Shown here: positions 1 through 10,600 of the stretch, piece after piece
How positions within the stretch are numbered: the first letter of the stretch is position 1
How the letters are laid out: each line of letters starts with the position of its first letter
NCBI GenBank assembly: GCA_027596945.1
Contig: JADGJH010001123.1
Span: forward strand, 1-11,803
Source of the DNA: Physocladia obscura
Taxonomy: Eukaryota; Chytridiomycota; Chytridiomycetes; Chytridiales; Chytriomycetaceae
Length of the DNA stretch: 11,803 nucleotides
Reading direction: 5' to 3'
Program-made: the position numbers and the translations under genes
The notes under the pieces: model-generated
Told to the model about the DNA's origin: nothing
Databases searched by the model: none
The model's input: the letters and a program-made list of their open reading frames with translations, nothing else

Positions 1-62
1 AAACTGTTGGTTTCTTTTCTGAAATGGTCATAACAAAACAATAAATATTATTCATCTCTAAA
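1..62. other. AT-rich flank, no recognisable feature
   Basis: AT-rich sequence at the left edge. The recognisable retroelement reading begins at about position 63, so this stretch either lies outside the element or is too decayed to read. I see no gene, RNA or repeat in it. Confidence 0.5.
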
Positions 63-744
63 ACCCCTTGTTACACATGGCAAATCAACATCCCTGCTGG
101 ACATCCCTTCCTCCGATGCTTTATCAAAACAGCTTACTCGATAAAGTGGCTCTGCCACCAAGTCACACTCACTGGACCTGTCTGAGAGAACTTAGCCTGG
201 TGGACTCACTTCCTGCCGCAATAGAACAGCGTCAGCCTAATCTCCTGGCCCCCCCTGAACCAACAACTTGGACCTCAGCCTCTGGACCGATTCCTCCGGC
301 TCTCTGCGGTACAGTGTCTATTTTCAAGGTGATTGGATCAGCCAGTCTTGGAACTCTGCTTGGCATTCCATCAAAAAACCTTAGTTGTTTGATATTCAAT
401 GGGCCAAGTTCTTTGCCGTGGTGACAGCTGCAGCAACCTTCAGTCCCCACTGGAGGTCTCTAAGGATCCGAATTTTCTGCAACAATGACACCGTCTATCA
501 CTGGATTAATGGTGCCCCATGTCATGCTTCTCCTTCCCATCAACAGTTGCTCCACCTCCTCTCTCTTCTTTCGGCAACCCATTTCTTCCTCATCTGCTCT
601 GAATGGATCTCAACCCATGCTAACTCAGTTGCTGATGCCCTCTCCCATTTCAATATGCAGCAATTCAGGCAGCTCACACCCAAGGCCTCTCTCAGCCTGA
701 CCCTGCCTGCTACACTTCCCACCGGCACCTTCCGCAAGATGTGA
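63..744 (+). pseudogene. DIRS-like pol fragment: reverse transcriptase C-terminus plus RNase H, broken
   Basis: Reading in frame 3 from 63 gives the end of a DIRS-type reverse transcriptase, with AGHPFLRCFI (compare the family's PGR-FLRR-I) and then LAWWTHFLP (compare DL-WW--FL--WNG). The reading then moves to frame 1 between roughly 255 and 280, where the RNase H domain begins with LWTDSSGS, whose Asp is the expected first catalytic acid. It continues through YFQGDW, IQWAKFFAVV, CNNDTVYHWIN (second acidic segment) and HANSVADALSHF (the N-x-x-AD-LS motif near the RNase H end). Lesions seen: TGA at 183-185, TAG at 222-224, one frameshift, and TAG at 382-384. The last open stretch, 385-744, ends in TGA where the recombinase frame begins. 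The family call is firm and the exact frameshift point is not. Confidence 0.8.
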
Positions 745-1232
745 TGTATTACCTCTTCCATGGAATTGCAGCTTCAACCTGCCGCAACTACAGTTCTGCC
801 CAACAGCAATTCTTGGACTTCTGCCACACCTGCCAACTACTTCACTCTGACGGTAACCCCCTCCCAGCAACTGAGATCACCCTCTGCAGCTGGTCAGCCA
901 CTTTTGCACAACAGGTCAACCCCAAAACCATCAAACAATACCTTTTGGCAGTATCCTCCCTCCACCTTGACAAAGCATACCCCAGTGTCTTTGCCTCCGG
1001 ATCCCCACTTCTCCATTGTGTTCTCCAGGGTATTTCACGTGCCCATCACCACCTCAATGCAAAACCACGCCTCCCTATCTTGTACAATATTCTCTCTCAG
1101 CTTATCCCCTTCCTAAACTCCAGCGACCCAGACTCAGCAGTCATTGCCGCTGCCTGGACCACAGCCTTCTTTGCCCTCCTTTGTTCTGGAGAATTCACCT
1201 TCAACAGCTACGCACCCTTTTTCAATGAATAG
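741..1232 (+). pseudogene. DIRS-like tyrosine recombinase, N-terminal two-thirds only
   Basis: An open frame starting at an ATG at 744 (the frame is open from 741) that overlaps the stop of the RNase H frame in the string ATGTGATG. The start reads FHGIAASTCRNYSSAQQQF, the N-terminal helical (SAM-like, core-binding) domain of YR proteins (compare GL-A-STR-TY--G---F). The end reads AAWTTAFFALLCSGEFTF, the segment that normally contains FF-FLRSGE with the first catalytic arginine of the R-H-x-R-Y set. In this copy that position is Cys (TGT). The frame stops at 1230-1232, before any H-x-x-R or tyrosine motif, so the catalytic half is missing. The overlap with the upstream frame may be original, since such overlaps occur in DIRS elements, or may come from a secondary frameshift. 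Confidence 0.8.
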
Positions 1233-1524
1233 CTGTTATATAGACAGGTTAATATGAATGATTTTGCTTGCCTATTTATATTAGACATAATCTTGTGTGA
1301 CTCTATTGAAGTTTGAACAACAAAGATGTCCGATTATTGTGAGAAAAGCTTTCTCATTCTCAAGGCCTAATCTGTCTGTTTGCACATTGGATACTTTCAG
1401 AACTTAAACTATTTACTGTTTCTTTGTATATTAATGAATTGAAAAATACAATAACACGAAATTCCAAAACTTCCAGCTTTTGGTAAATTCATATTTCCGT
1501 GGCTCATATATAAAAACAAAATAA
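1233..1524. other. AT-rich spacer between retroelement relic and kinase gene
   Basis: About 290 bases between the end of the recombinase relic and the poly(A) signal of the minus-strand kinase gene. AT content rises sharply compared with the relic. I see no open frame of note, no RNA gene and no clear repeat. A TATATAAAA string near 1507-1515 has no supporting context as a promoter. Confidence 0.5.
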
Positions 1525-1530
1525 TTTATT
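1525..1530 (-). terminator. Polyadenylation signal AATAAA of the ATM-like gene
   Basis: On the minus strand AATAAA begins 7 bases after the TAA stop at 1539-1537. It is the canonical hexamer in the correct orientation, and the predicted 3' untranslated region would be very short if this signal is used. The cleavage site would be expected about 10-30 bases further, around 1495-1515, which is AT-rich. Confidence 0.6.
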
Positions 1531-1536
1531 AAAGTT

Positions 1537-1697
1537 TTACATCCATGGTTGCCTGCATTATAACATTGGCTCAACAATTATTGGGAAAAGATAAAATTTC
1601 AAAACCATTACTTACCATCCTGGATACATTTTTGACAGATTGCTTTTGTCCATTGCGCAAATCAACAGCTCATTAATTTGGCATTCAATACTCAGCG
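1537..1697 (-). other. ATM-like gene: FATC tail across exons 14 and 15
   Basis: Residues 2808-2839. Exon 14 reads ...QINELLICAMDKSNLSKMYPG, then TG followed by the donor GTAAGT at 1615. The 63-bp intron (1553-1615) ends in ATAATGCAG. Exon 15 is 16 bases and supplies G CAA CCA TGG ATG TAA, giving the last residues WQPWM. The GW-x-x-W-hydrophobic end is the FATC signature (human GWKAWV), which supports this splice over reading through the donor to a TAA that would end at PGW. Confidence 0.9.
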
Positions 1698-4600
1698 AAT
1701 CGCTCAACTTTTTTCTGACACCGACGAGAGCACGCTCAGCCTCGATATTTTTGCCATCACGCACACGTGACTGCACTCCTTTCCAGTTGTACAAAGGATC
1801 ATAACGAAATACGTCAAGAATTGTGTAAATAATGTTTGCTTCTTTGCGCGCAACTTTGAGAGTTTCTTCGCAGCACCTTCGAAACCCACCTTCAATACCC
1901 ATTGAACCCATTGCATCAACAACATCTCGAGTTAAGCGAAATGGAACCAGTTCTGGAGTAGATAAAAGTTTGCCTTGATCAAAAGCGATTCCAAGATCTT
2001 GTTTTACAAATCAAATCAGTTAAGTAAATTAGCCATTTACTAACAATTTCTCTCACCAATTTGTATGATTGCTCCGGTATTTTGATCGATTAGTGTGTTT
2101 TGCGGATGGCGGTCGCCTGCAAAAACAGTTTAAATGCAGAAAATTGTGAATATTTTTCAAACTTACCTAATCCAACAACCCATCCCAAAATCGATATTAC
2201 GCCAGTGCTCCTCGTATACAGCATTCGACTGTGGAACCTTTAAAAACAAATAGTAAGAGTATGAGGTTCATACTACTTGCATTTTGCTTACCACATGGCA
2301 GGATCTCTGAATTTCTCAAAAAAGAAATGACGAAAAACTGGTTTAAATCTTTTTTCTATGGCCAAATAAACTTCCAACTTCGAATTCGGGGAAGAGTCGT
2401 CTTTTTCGTGCTCAGTCATCATTTTTTTACGAGCATCAAGACTTGATAAATCTGTCTTATGGTACCTATAAAGAGTTTCATGGCTATAAAAAGCAAAACC
2501 AATGACTTAAATTTACCTATTATGGGCATCGGCCAAATATTCTCCAAATGGTATGGTGTGATCAACCCATTCAAGAACTCCAGCACGCTGTCCTAACGGA
2601 ATTATTTTGTAGGTTTCAATTTTTAGATTGCGTGTGCGAGTTTCAAAGTTTTTTTTCAACAGTAAATTCATGATAATGAACACATTGCTGAGAGTTGCAT
2701 CTTGCCGCAGATCGTCAGAGCCACCTTTAACAAGCTTATAAAGAAAATGTATAACTGCGAAAAAATAAAAAAATTAAAAAGAACAGATTAAAAGTTGGTC
2801 ACCTGCGTGTAAATATTTCCGTCTGATCCAATGCATTGAATGACTTTTGGAGCATTAATTCCGCCTACTAAATAATATTCCTGCTGAAATTTATGAATTG
2901 TAACAATACTGGGGTGATCATATGTTGTAGAAACAGGCTGATCAGTTGTGAGAATCGGTATGGCAAGATTGAATACTCTTCCTAATTTTGATTTTTTGTC
3001 TATAGGAATAGGAATGGTTGATTTTGAAGTTCGATATTTTGCTGGAGGATTTAAGAGAGCTAATTCAATGTACGCATTGCTCAAATTATCTGCATTAATA
3101 ATAATCTCGCGCACTTTGGAATTTTCGTTTTGTAAGCGATTCAGAAGCTCAATTGCCGCCGTATTGAGTGCTTTCATTTTTGCCGGATTAGAATCCACTC
3201 CATTTTTTAAAGCAATCATTTGGTATAAAGTATGAAATGGGTGGCTTATTATCATGGAACTGAGTAAATTTTTCAGAGTGAATTGAAATTCGTCTGTGAT
3301 TGTTGTCATTCGAGCACTTAAGTTTACATTAAAAATTCGTCATCGACATTTAAAAAAATATATAAAATCAAACCACAAAATGGAAATCATCAAACAAACC
3401 TGAGTTGATAAATCAAGGGCAAAAATTTTCGATTTATGTCGGAAATTTCTGTGAGTAATTTCGATACAAGTATATTCACGCTTGGCAAATGACTATTTGA
3501 AAACCAGAGCGCGCAAATTCTTGAAAAAATTTCAGTTTAAATTTTACCAATATCGGAAATACCTGAATACGCTTATGTCCCACTTGCTGCCAATTTTTAA
3601 ACACATAAAATAATTTTCAAAACTCTAATATTTTATTCAATTTAGAGTTTCTTCCATTCTACTCTAATTTTTATTCTTACCTGAAACAAAAACCGCTCAA
3701 TTTCTTTCGAATATCGATGAATTTCCAGCCGATCAAATCGAATTTGATTGTTTAACCTTCGTACTGCTGACTTTGTGATACTGTCGTCAGGTTTTAGTTT
3801 TAGATTGGCCTTCAACAAATCCAGCTCAGCTTGTCTTTCTTCTACAAGCAATTTAAGGGATTCATGAGTTTCGTCCGATGACATGGCTGAATAAGTTTTA
3901 TCAGCAAAAGCCGCAAAGTTGTAAAAATATGAACAAGATTTCAGTAACATATGCTGCGGAAGTTCAGATGTCGATATAAATTGTGTTGCCCGCTCAAAAT
4001 ATTTCAAAATTGTTTGAGGATTTTCCGAGCGTTGAATATCGCTCCATTTTGCGAGTTTACTGTGAAGTTTCGCCAAATGAAAACTGTTTTTGGGATTCGA
4101 ACAGTTTCGAATAATCTCTTTCAACTTTTTAATTGCTATGGATTCATTTCCTTGCGCAAAAAGCACTTTGGATTCTTCAAATTCCGAATCAGACGCAATA
4201 TCGAAATTTAAATTAGTTGATTCCGTACTGCCAATAGCATTTAGAGCTTTAAGCATTGCTGTGCCAATTGTCGAAAATTGAAAATTTCCAGACTTTCGAC
4301 CTTGCTTTGAATAAAGGATAATTGAAGTGACAAGTTGATTATAGACAAAGCTTCGGAGTGATAACTTCAAATTTGATTTGAACAAAGTCACCAACACTGA
4401 AATTCTTGAAAAAATAACAGGTTCAAGGCTGTCAAAATCAATTTTTTGAATCAAGACAAGCAATCGATTATTCCACTCGGAAAATACTAGTTTAAAGTGA
4501 TTTTCATTGATTGATTTTTGCAGGAAGACAGCATCTTGAATTTCATAAAGTTGAATAGCAGGCATCAAACGACTTTGAATGTTCATGCTACTTCCACCGT

Positions 4601-7600
4601 CTAGAAGATCTAGTTTCAGAGAAAGCTTGGAAAATCCGTCATATACATGTGTTTTGGCTGAATACGAATCTTGCATATTCAAAGATTTTCCAGCGTTAAA
4701 TACAAAATAATTGTGTTCAGAAATAGTCTTTTTCGTCTGACTTTCATTCCAAGCACCGCAACGCCACAAAGATTCGCAGTGCAAGTCATCAACATCTAAA
4801 TATTCGTTGGAAAGTAAAACTCCTGAATAACACCCCAGTTTTGCTAGTGATTCAGAAAATCCAAATTTAACATCACTGCTTGGCTTTATTTTCGTGTTTT
4901 CATTGTTCATAAGCATAGAAGTTGCCATCATCTGAAAAATTTTTATGAGTTAGGGCGAAAAATCAAAGCCAGACAGTTTTCATACCTTGGCGTTATAGGA
5001 GCACAAAACTTTTGAAAATTCCTTGTGTTGATTGTATTTTGCTAGCATATTTGCATCTGTGAGTTCAACAGAGTTCAAAACACCGTCAAATGCATCTTGA
5101 TCTAACAGTTTATAAATTTTAAGCAAAATATCGTAATTCATATTGGATCCACTTTTTGACAAGGAAAGCTCAAAAAATAATAGCGCAAGTTTTCGATTTT
5201 TAATTTTCAATGCAGCTTTTGAAGCTGCAAGGAAATTGACATCAACCCAAAAATCATCTTGCAGGAAACCCGGGTTTGGTTGCATCCAAAGATACTCCAA
5301 CACTGACAAGACACTTTGAATACTTGCAGTAGATTGCATTTCAATAGAATCAAGGTAAATCGTAAAGCATTTTGAAATTTTGCCGCGTACTTCGATTTTA
5401 AGAGACTTGCTTTGATTTTCTTGGGCCAATATATCATGAATGAGCAAAGGGAATGTGGCAATTGCAATGTTTTGCTCCACTTGAAAAATTGAACGAAGAG
5501 CTGTGAACATTTCACAGGTTTCAAAAGATGAAACTAAGTTATCACAAATCTTGCAGATATCAAAATGGCTCCAAAGATTAACATCCAAATTTTCATATGC
5601 TTTCTGATTTCGTCGTGTTTCACTGATAAAAATAAGATTACGTTTAAAAAATTCAAACACATTTGAAGTTTCGTGGCTTATTGCAGAATTCCAAAGATGG
5701 TCATCCTTCATTTGCAAAATTTGAATAGCTGCAGAAATAGAAGAATCCATTATAATCGGATCTAAGCTTTCAACACAAGAGGTCAAAAGTGAAATGATTA
5801 TTTGTTGAGGATTTTTGTTTATATGAAAAGAAATGGAACTATCGATTTTCGTTGTAAGTATTGCCAAACATTGAATCGCTTCAATTTTAACATTTGTGGT
5901 ACTTGAAAGAGCTTGGTTCAAGAATGCAATGATTTTTTGCGAAAAAACCATTTCTTTTGATAATTCTAATGAATGATGCAGAAATCTGACAATTGCTGAT
6001 TCAGTTTCTGGTATAGCAAGGCTGATGGCTTCTTCAATAAGTTTCGAAAATTTATTTCCATCTGCATATTCCTTGCTATATGCTTCGAGAATTGTTTTGA
6101 ATAGCGAATTTCTGGGGTCAATATAAACTAAACATAACCTTTGGATGTCTTTAAATCGATCTAGTGAATCCAAAAGCAATTTCAAACTTGATATAAAATA
6201 GTTCTCTTCTGATCGGGCAACGTTGAGCTCTTTTGCCTTGATAGCAGTTGAATGAAATAGTTTGGCAACCGAGATAGCTTGACTTCGATTTGAAAGTTTA
6301 CTGCATTTTAACATCATACGAATTAAGTTTAGATATAATTTTCCATTGTCCGAAATAAATTTTAGGACCATTGAAAACGATATTTGAAGCAAGAATGGAG
6401 ATTCCAAATGCTTTGAACCAATTATAAGCAAGAGGGGGATTCCATTCTGAGTAATGCGGATTTTTTCAGAAATAATGAAAGTTTCTTCGAGATCATCATT
6501 GATTCTTTTCAGCAAGTTGAAAAAATCCCAATCGGAAATCAGAGAAGAAAGAGTATCTTTTCCAAAGAGTTGTTTGATTGTATGAAAAACATCCATCACT
6601 TTCAAACAAGATATTCCGCTAGAAGCAACAGAGTTTTTTTGCCCTTTTTCGAAACCAAAAATTTCCAAATAAATTTGTTTCGTCTCTGGATCATTTGCAA
6701 AATCAGTTGAATGGGGTAATAAACAATTGAAGTTAATTGAAAGTTCAAAAACAATGCTTGGAATATGTTTCAAAATCAAGTCGTAGAAAACCCTCTGTCC
6801 GCCTGCTTCTTTTACAAACCAGTCAGCGAGATCTTGGGCGTCTTTTAATGAAAAAATTTTGATCTATTAATTTTTTTAAATTAATTTCAATCTTTTTGTT
6901 TTTGCCAAAAAATTAAAATCCTACAATTGCTCACCAAAAGAGCATCAAAATTTTGTTTGATAAGATCTCCGTTCGGAATTTCCAAATATTGACAAAGCTC
7001 ATTGAATGATTCAAAATTGCGCCGTCCGATAAAATTTGCTGCCAACAACCCTGAAAATTTCGAAACAAAGTTTCCCGTTGTTACTCCAGCTTTTGTTAAA
7101 GGAAGTGCTTCAATCAATTGAATGCTGTCGCGAAAGTTTTTTGAATTTTCAGCGATGGATGGCGCCAATATTCGGCAGGCATTCAAAATAAAAGCAACAA
7201 TTTTTTCATCACTGCTACTCGTTTTCAGTGATTTTATTGTTGATTTATCGCTCAAGAACTGTAATCCTTTCTTTGTTACGCGAGAAATAGCCAAATAAAA
7301 TAATTTTCGAGAATCGAACGAGTTTTCCAGTGTTAAAATCAAAGGAACTAGTGTGTGAACAACATTTGACAGGAGATCGGCAAAACTTGAACAAATGTGA
7401 GAGATCAAAGTCGGGCCAATGTCATTAGATTGTAAAAGATTTTTAAAACGAAGTATTGAGCTGATACGAACTTGAAAATTGGGATGTGAGAATAATGACA
7501 GAATGAACGAAGTTGGCAGACAATTTTGTCCTTTTGGTGTCATAAAAAATTGAGATTTCGATAACAGCGATTGAACAAAACCGTTTTTTAAAACAGCATT

Positions 7601-10600
7601 CATTAACGATCTGCGTATGTTAAATATCACTATAAGAAGACCCAGAAATAGATAAAAAAGAAAAAAACTTACCCAAATTCCACAGTTAATTGCTTCGGAA
7701 CAAGACCTTTTTGTACTTCATTGGCCAGAAAAGATACAATTTGAACGAATAGCTCTGTTTGAACTGAATTCGATTGATCAAATGTTGGAAACACAGCCAT
7801 TTGCATTACTCTGATTATTGAAAGCCACGTCCATGGATTTTTTTCATTCGAAAACGAGTTCCCCAGAAGCATCTCAAATCCATTCAATAGATAAAACATA
7901 AAATCTTTTTGTTGTTTTTGCTGTTTTTTAGAATTGAATAAATTAAAGTATATTTATATAGTAACCTTGCGAAGATGAAATTTCAATCAGAGGAATGCTA
8001 TGAATATTCTCCATATTAGCAAGGATAAAATTCGCAATTTCCTGAAAATCAATTTTGTAATGAACTTCACTCTTAATCAAAAGCGAATACAAGTTTCCCA
8101 GAGTTTCAACAACAAGTCGCCGATGCAACAACTTTTTTGATAACTGTATACTTTCTTCCAAAGAATTTTCTAAAAGATCATGATGAGAAAAATAAATTAA
8201 ATGTCCAGAAAACGATAGAGTTTGGTCAATTTTCGGTTTTTCGAAAGCTAGAAGATTGGATTCAATCCGATTTCCAACTTCTACCACTTGAAAATATTCT
8301 ATGAGAACAATTTTGATGTTATTCAGTACTGGCAAAGAAAGAAATAAAAAGTCGGCATTTGATGATTCAAAAAGCATTAGCATAAACTTTAGGGATATTG
8401 CAGAATCCTGAATTTCTTGACTGATGAAAGTCGTTAAATTATGCGATATAACTTCAAGTGCCTCATTAATTTGAGGACCAACAATATTTTCGGCGACACT
8501 GAGACACGAAGGAACCAAAGTAGCAATTGATGCAATAATAATCTTACTGACAACCAATAATTTCAGGAGTGCCAAAGTGGAAGTGCTTTCAGAGAAAGAA
8601 TCGCTAATTTTTCGAAAAATCCATTCGTAATCAACATTACTTTTAGAATGAGTTTCTGATACATTTATGTGATTGCTTTTGCCATCGAAAATAAGTTCAT
8701 ATGATTCCAATTGCAAAAGGCAGGCTATTTTTTTGACTTCGCCAAATCTCCATTCCTCAATAGCGATTTCAGTCGGAAAGGTACGATTGGGCCAAAGTCC
8801 AAATTCACGATTCCTAAAATTACATTTAGAGTCATGAATCATCTTTCCGCCACATAACGTTAATATAGCCTCAGCAGCCAACATTGGATTTATTTGAGTG
8901 GTATTTTTCAAAATGTGAGAAAATATAGCTGATGCAATATCATGAAGGTCCTTCTTTGATTTGAGAGACAGTAAATCTCGATTTTCGAGGATATATCGGC
9001 AAACCGAATCGTTGGCAGAAAAAATATTCGAAGCCATAACAAAGTCAGGTTCTTGCTCTAATATTACACAAATATTCAGCAACAAAAACATTGTATGTTC
9101 TGAAAGGGCGTCATTTTGACTGCATACAATAGAATATATTTTGCTCCAGTTATAATCACGACAGGAAAGACTCATAAAACCGAGGCAAATAGATGCCCAG
9201 GTGTTATTTGGATCACTGATTAAAATATTCATGGCTGCATCAATGATACTATGCGCAATATTGGTACGTAAAGTATATTCACTGGCCAATTGACTCATTG
9301 CAGCTAATTTACGAAATACTAAACTCAATAACTGGAGAAGAAAGTTTCGGTGATTTGGTGATGGGTTTTGCAGCGATTGCAGTATTTCGGAAATGGCAGA
9401 TTCCGGTCCAAAGTCGTCTCGATTAATAACGCTGCTATGGCTAAACTTTCTCCTTTTTCGAGAAGCAGCTTCTTCATTTATTGATTTTAAACGATCGTCC
9501 GCTGATTTTACCAACTGTAAAACCGAATCCGAAAACAAATCCAAAAACCCCCAAGTTGTAATATCTCCGTCATTCATGTCTCCGTCATTGATGACTGCAA
9601 AATCGGTTGCGTGATTTAAAGACAGGAACGGCGTCAACTTATTAAACGAAATTGAGAGTGCAGAAATAAACAACGAAGGATTTGACAACGGGATTATGTT
9701 GGCATTGGATCGCTTCAGCTCTTTCCATGACGCTTGATAAATCAACGAGATATTCTCTTCAAAATAGCGTTCTGAATCACTTTTATTCAAAGTTTCGTCA
9801 ACACTTTTCAAGTTATTCAAGTTTGCAAGCGTCGAATAGAGTCTCAACAACTGCAAAACGGCTGGGCGGTAGAAACCAGGCTGATAAAACGTGCTACGAT
9901 ACTGACAGATTTCCCAAATTTTTATCAATGAAGGAATAAACTCTTCCAGAAGAGCTGTCAATTCAAGCGCGTGATTTGCGTACTCTTCAAGAATCAAGTG
10001 CGAAATTACAGCGAGCATTGCTGGATGGCAATAATATTCTTGATGTCGCTGTGATAGAAATTTGCAGACTTCGCCGAAAATTACGAGGCATTTGCTACTC
10101 GAATCTTTTTGGCTGATTATGCATAAGTAGAATAAAATTTTGGAGAGTTCAAGGCGTTCTGCAGAAGATAATTTCGAACCGCTTGCATCCGAAAACAGAT
10201 TCGAAAATGTCAAATCCATCAAAGATTTTAATTGGGACCTTGGAATTCGGTCTCGATATGACTTTTGTGCGACGATAATTCGGATAACCTTTTATGAGAA
10301 TAAAAAAAATAGCAAATTATGTCAAAAAATGTGTGAACATGCCTTAAAATATGAAATCAACGGCTTGAAAACTTCATTTCCGCTCGCCCAGAGGCCTTCG
10401 ACTGCATGATCCAACAGTAACTTGAAACTATCGTCCATTGCACCATCAATACTAGCTAACAGTTGACACAAGCTGACCATATCTTTTCCGAATTCAAACA
10501 TCTTCATCTCAGCCGATCCAGAATCTTTCGTTCCCTTTTTTTGCTTCGCCAACACTAATTCCTTCTCTCCTATGATCAGTGTTGTGAATTTTTCAAAAAT

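Larger units (their letters stand above)
63..1232 (+). mobile_element. Truncated DIRS-like tyrosine-recombinase retrotransposon remnant
   Basis: A relic of a retroelement that used a tyrosine recombinase (YR) rather than a DDE integrase. The order seen is reverse transcriptase C-terminus, RNase H, then YR, which is the DIRS/Ngaro order. Both ends are missing: the polymerase core of the reverse transcriptase is absent upstream, and the catalytic second half of the recombinase is absent downstream. I can see no terminal or internal complementary repeats and no target duplication. The stretch is visibly richer in C and poorer in A/T than the flanks, and composition changes abruptly near 1233, which I take as the right break. 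The left break near 63 is less certain. It lies tail to tail with the ATM-like gene. Stops and a frameshift make it inactive. Confidence 0.85.

Noticed and set aside
68..424. Open frame of 118 codons on the + strand in the retroelement
   Set aside because: Pro/Ser/Thr-rich shadow of the C-rich retroelement. The reverse transcriptase and RNase H motifs are in the other two + frames.
63..744. In-frame TAG/TGA codons in the retroelement as a sign of a variant genetic code
   Set aside because: The 2839-residue kinase reads with the standard code and ends at TAA with no internal TAG or TGA, and the retroelement also has a frameshift and truncations, so decay explains the stops.
9682..9939. Plus-strand open frame opposite exon 2 (also similar ones at 2948, 3951, 9393, 10140 and 10689)
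   Set aside because: They lie antisense to well-supported kinase exons and show no motif of their own.
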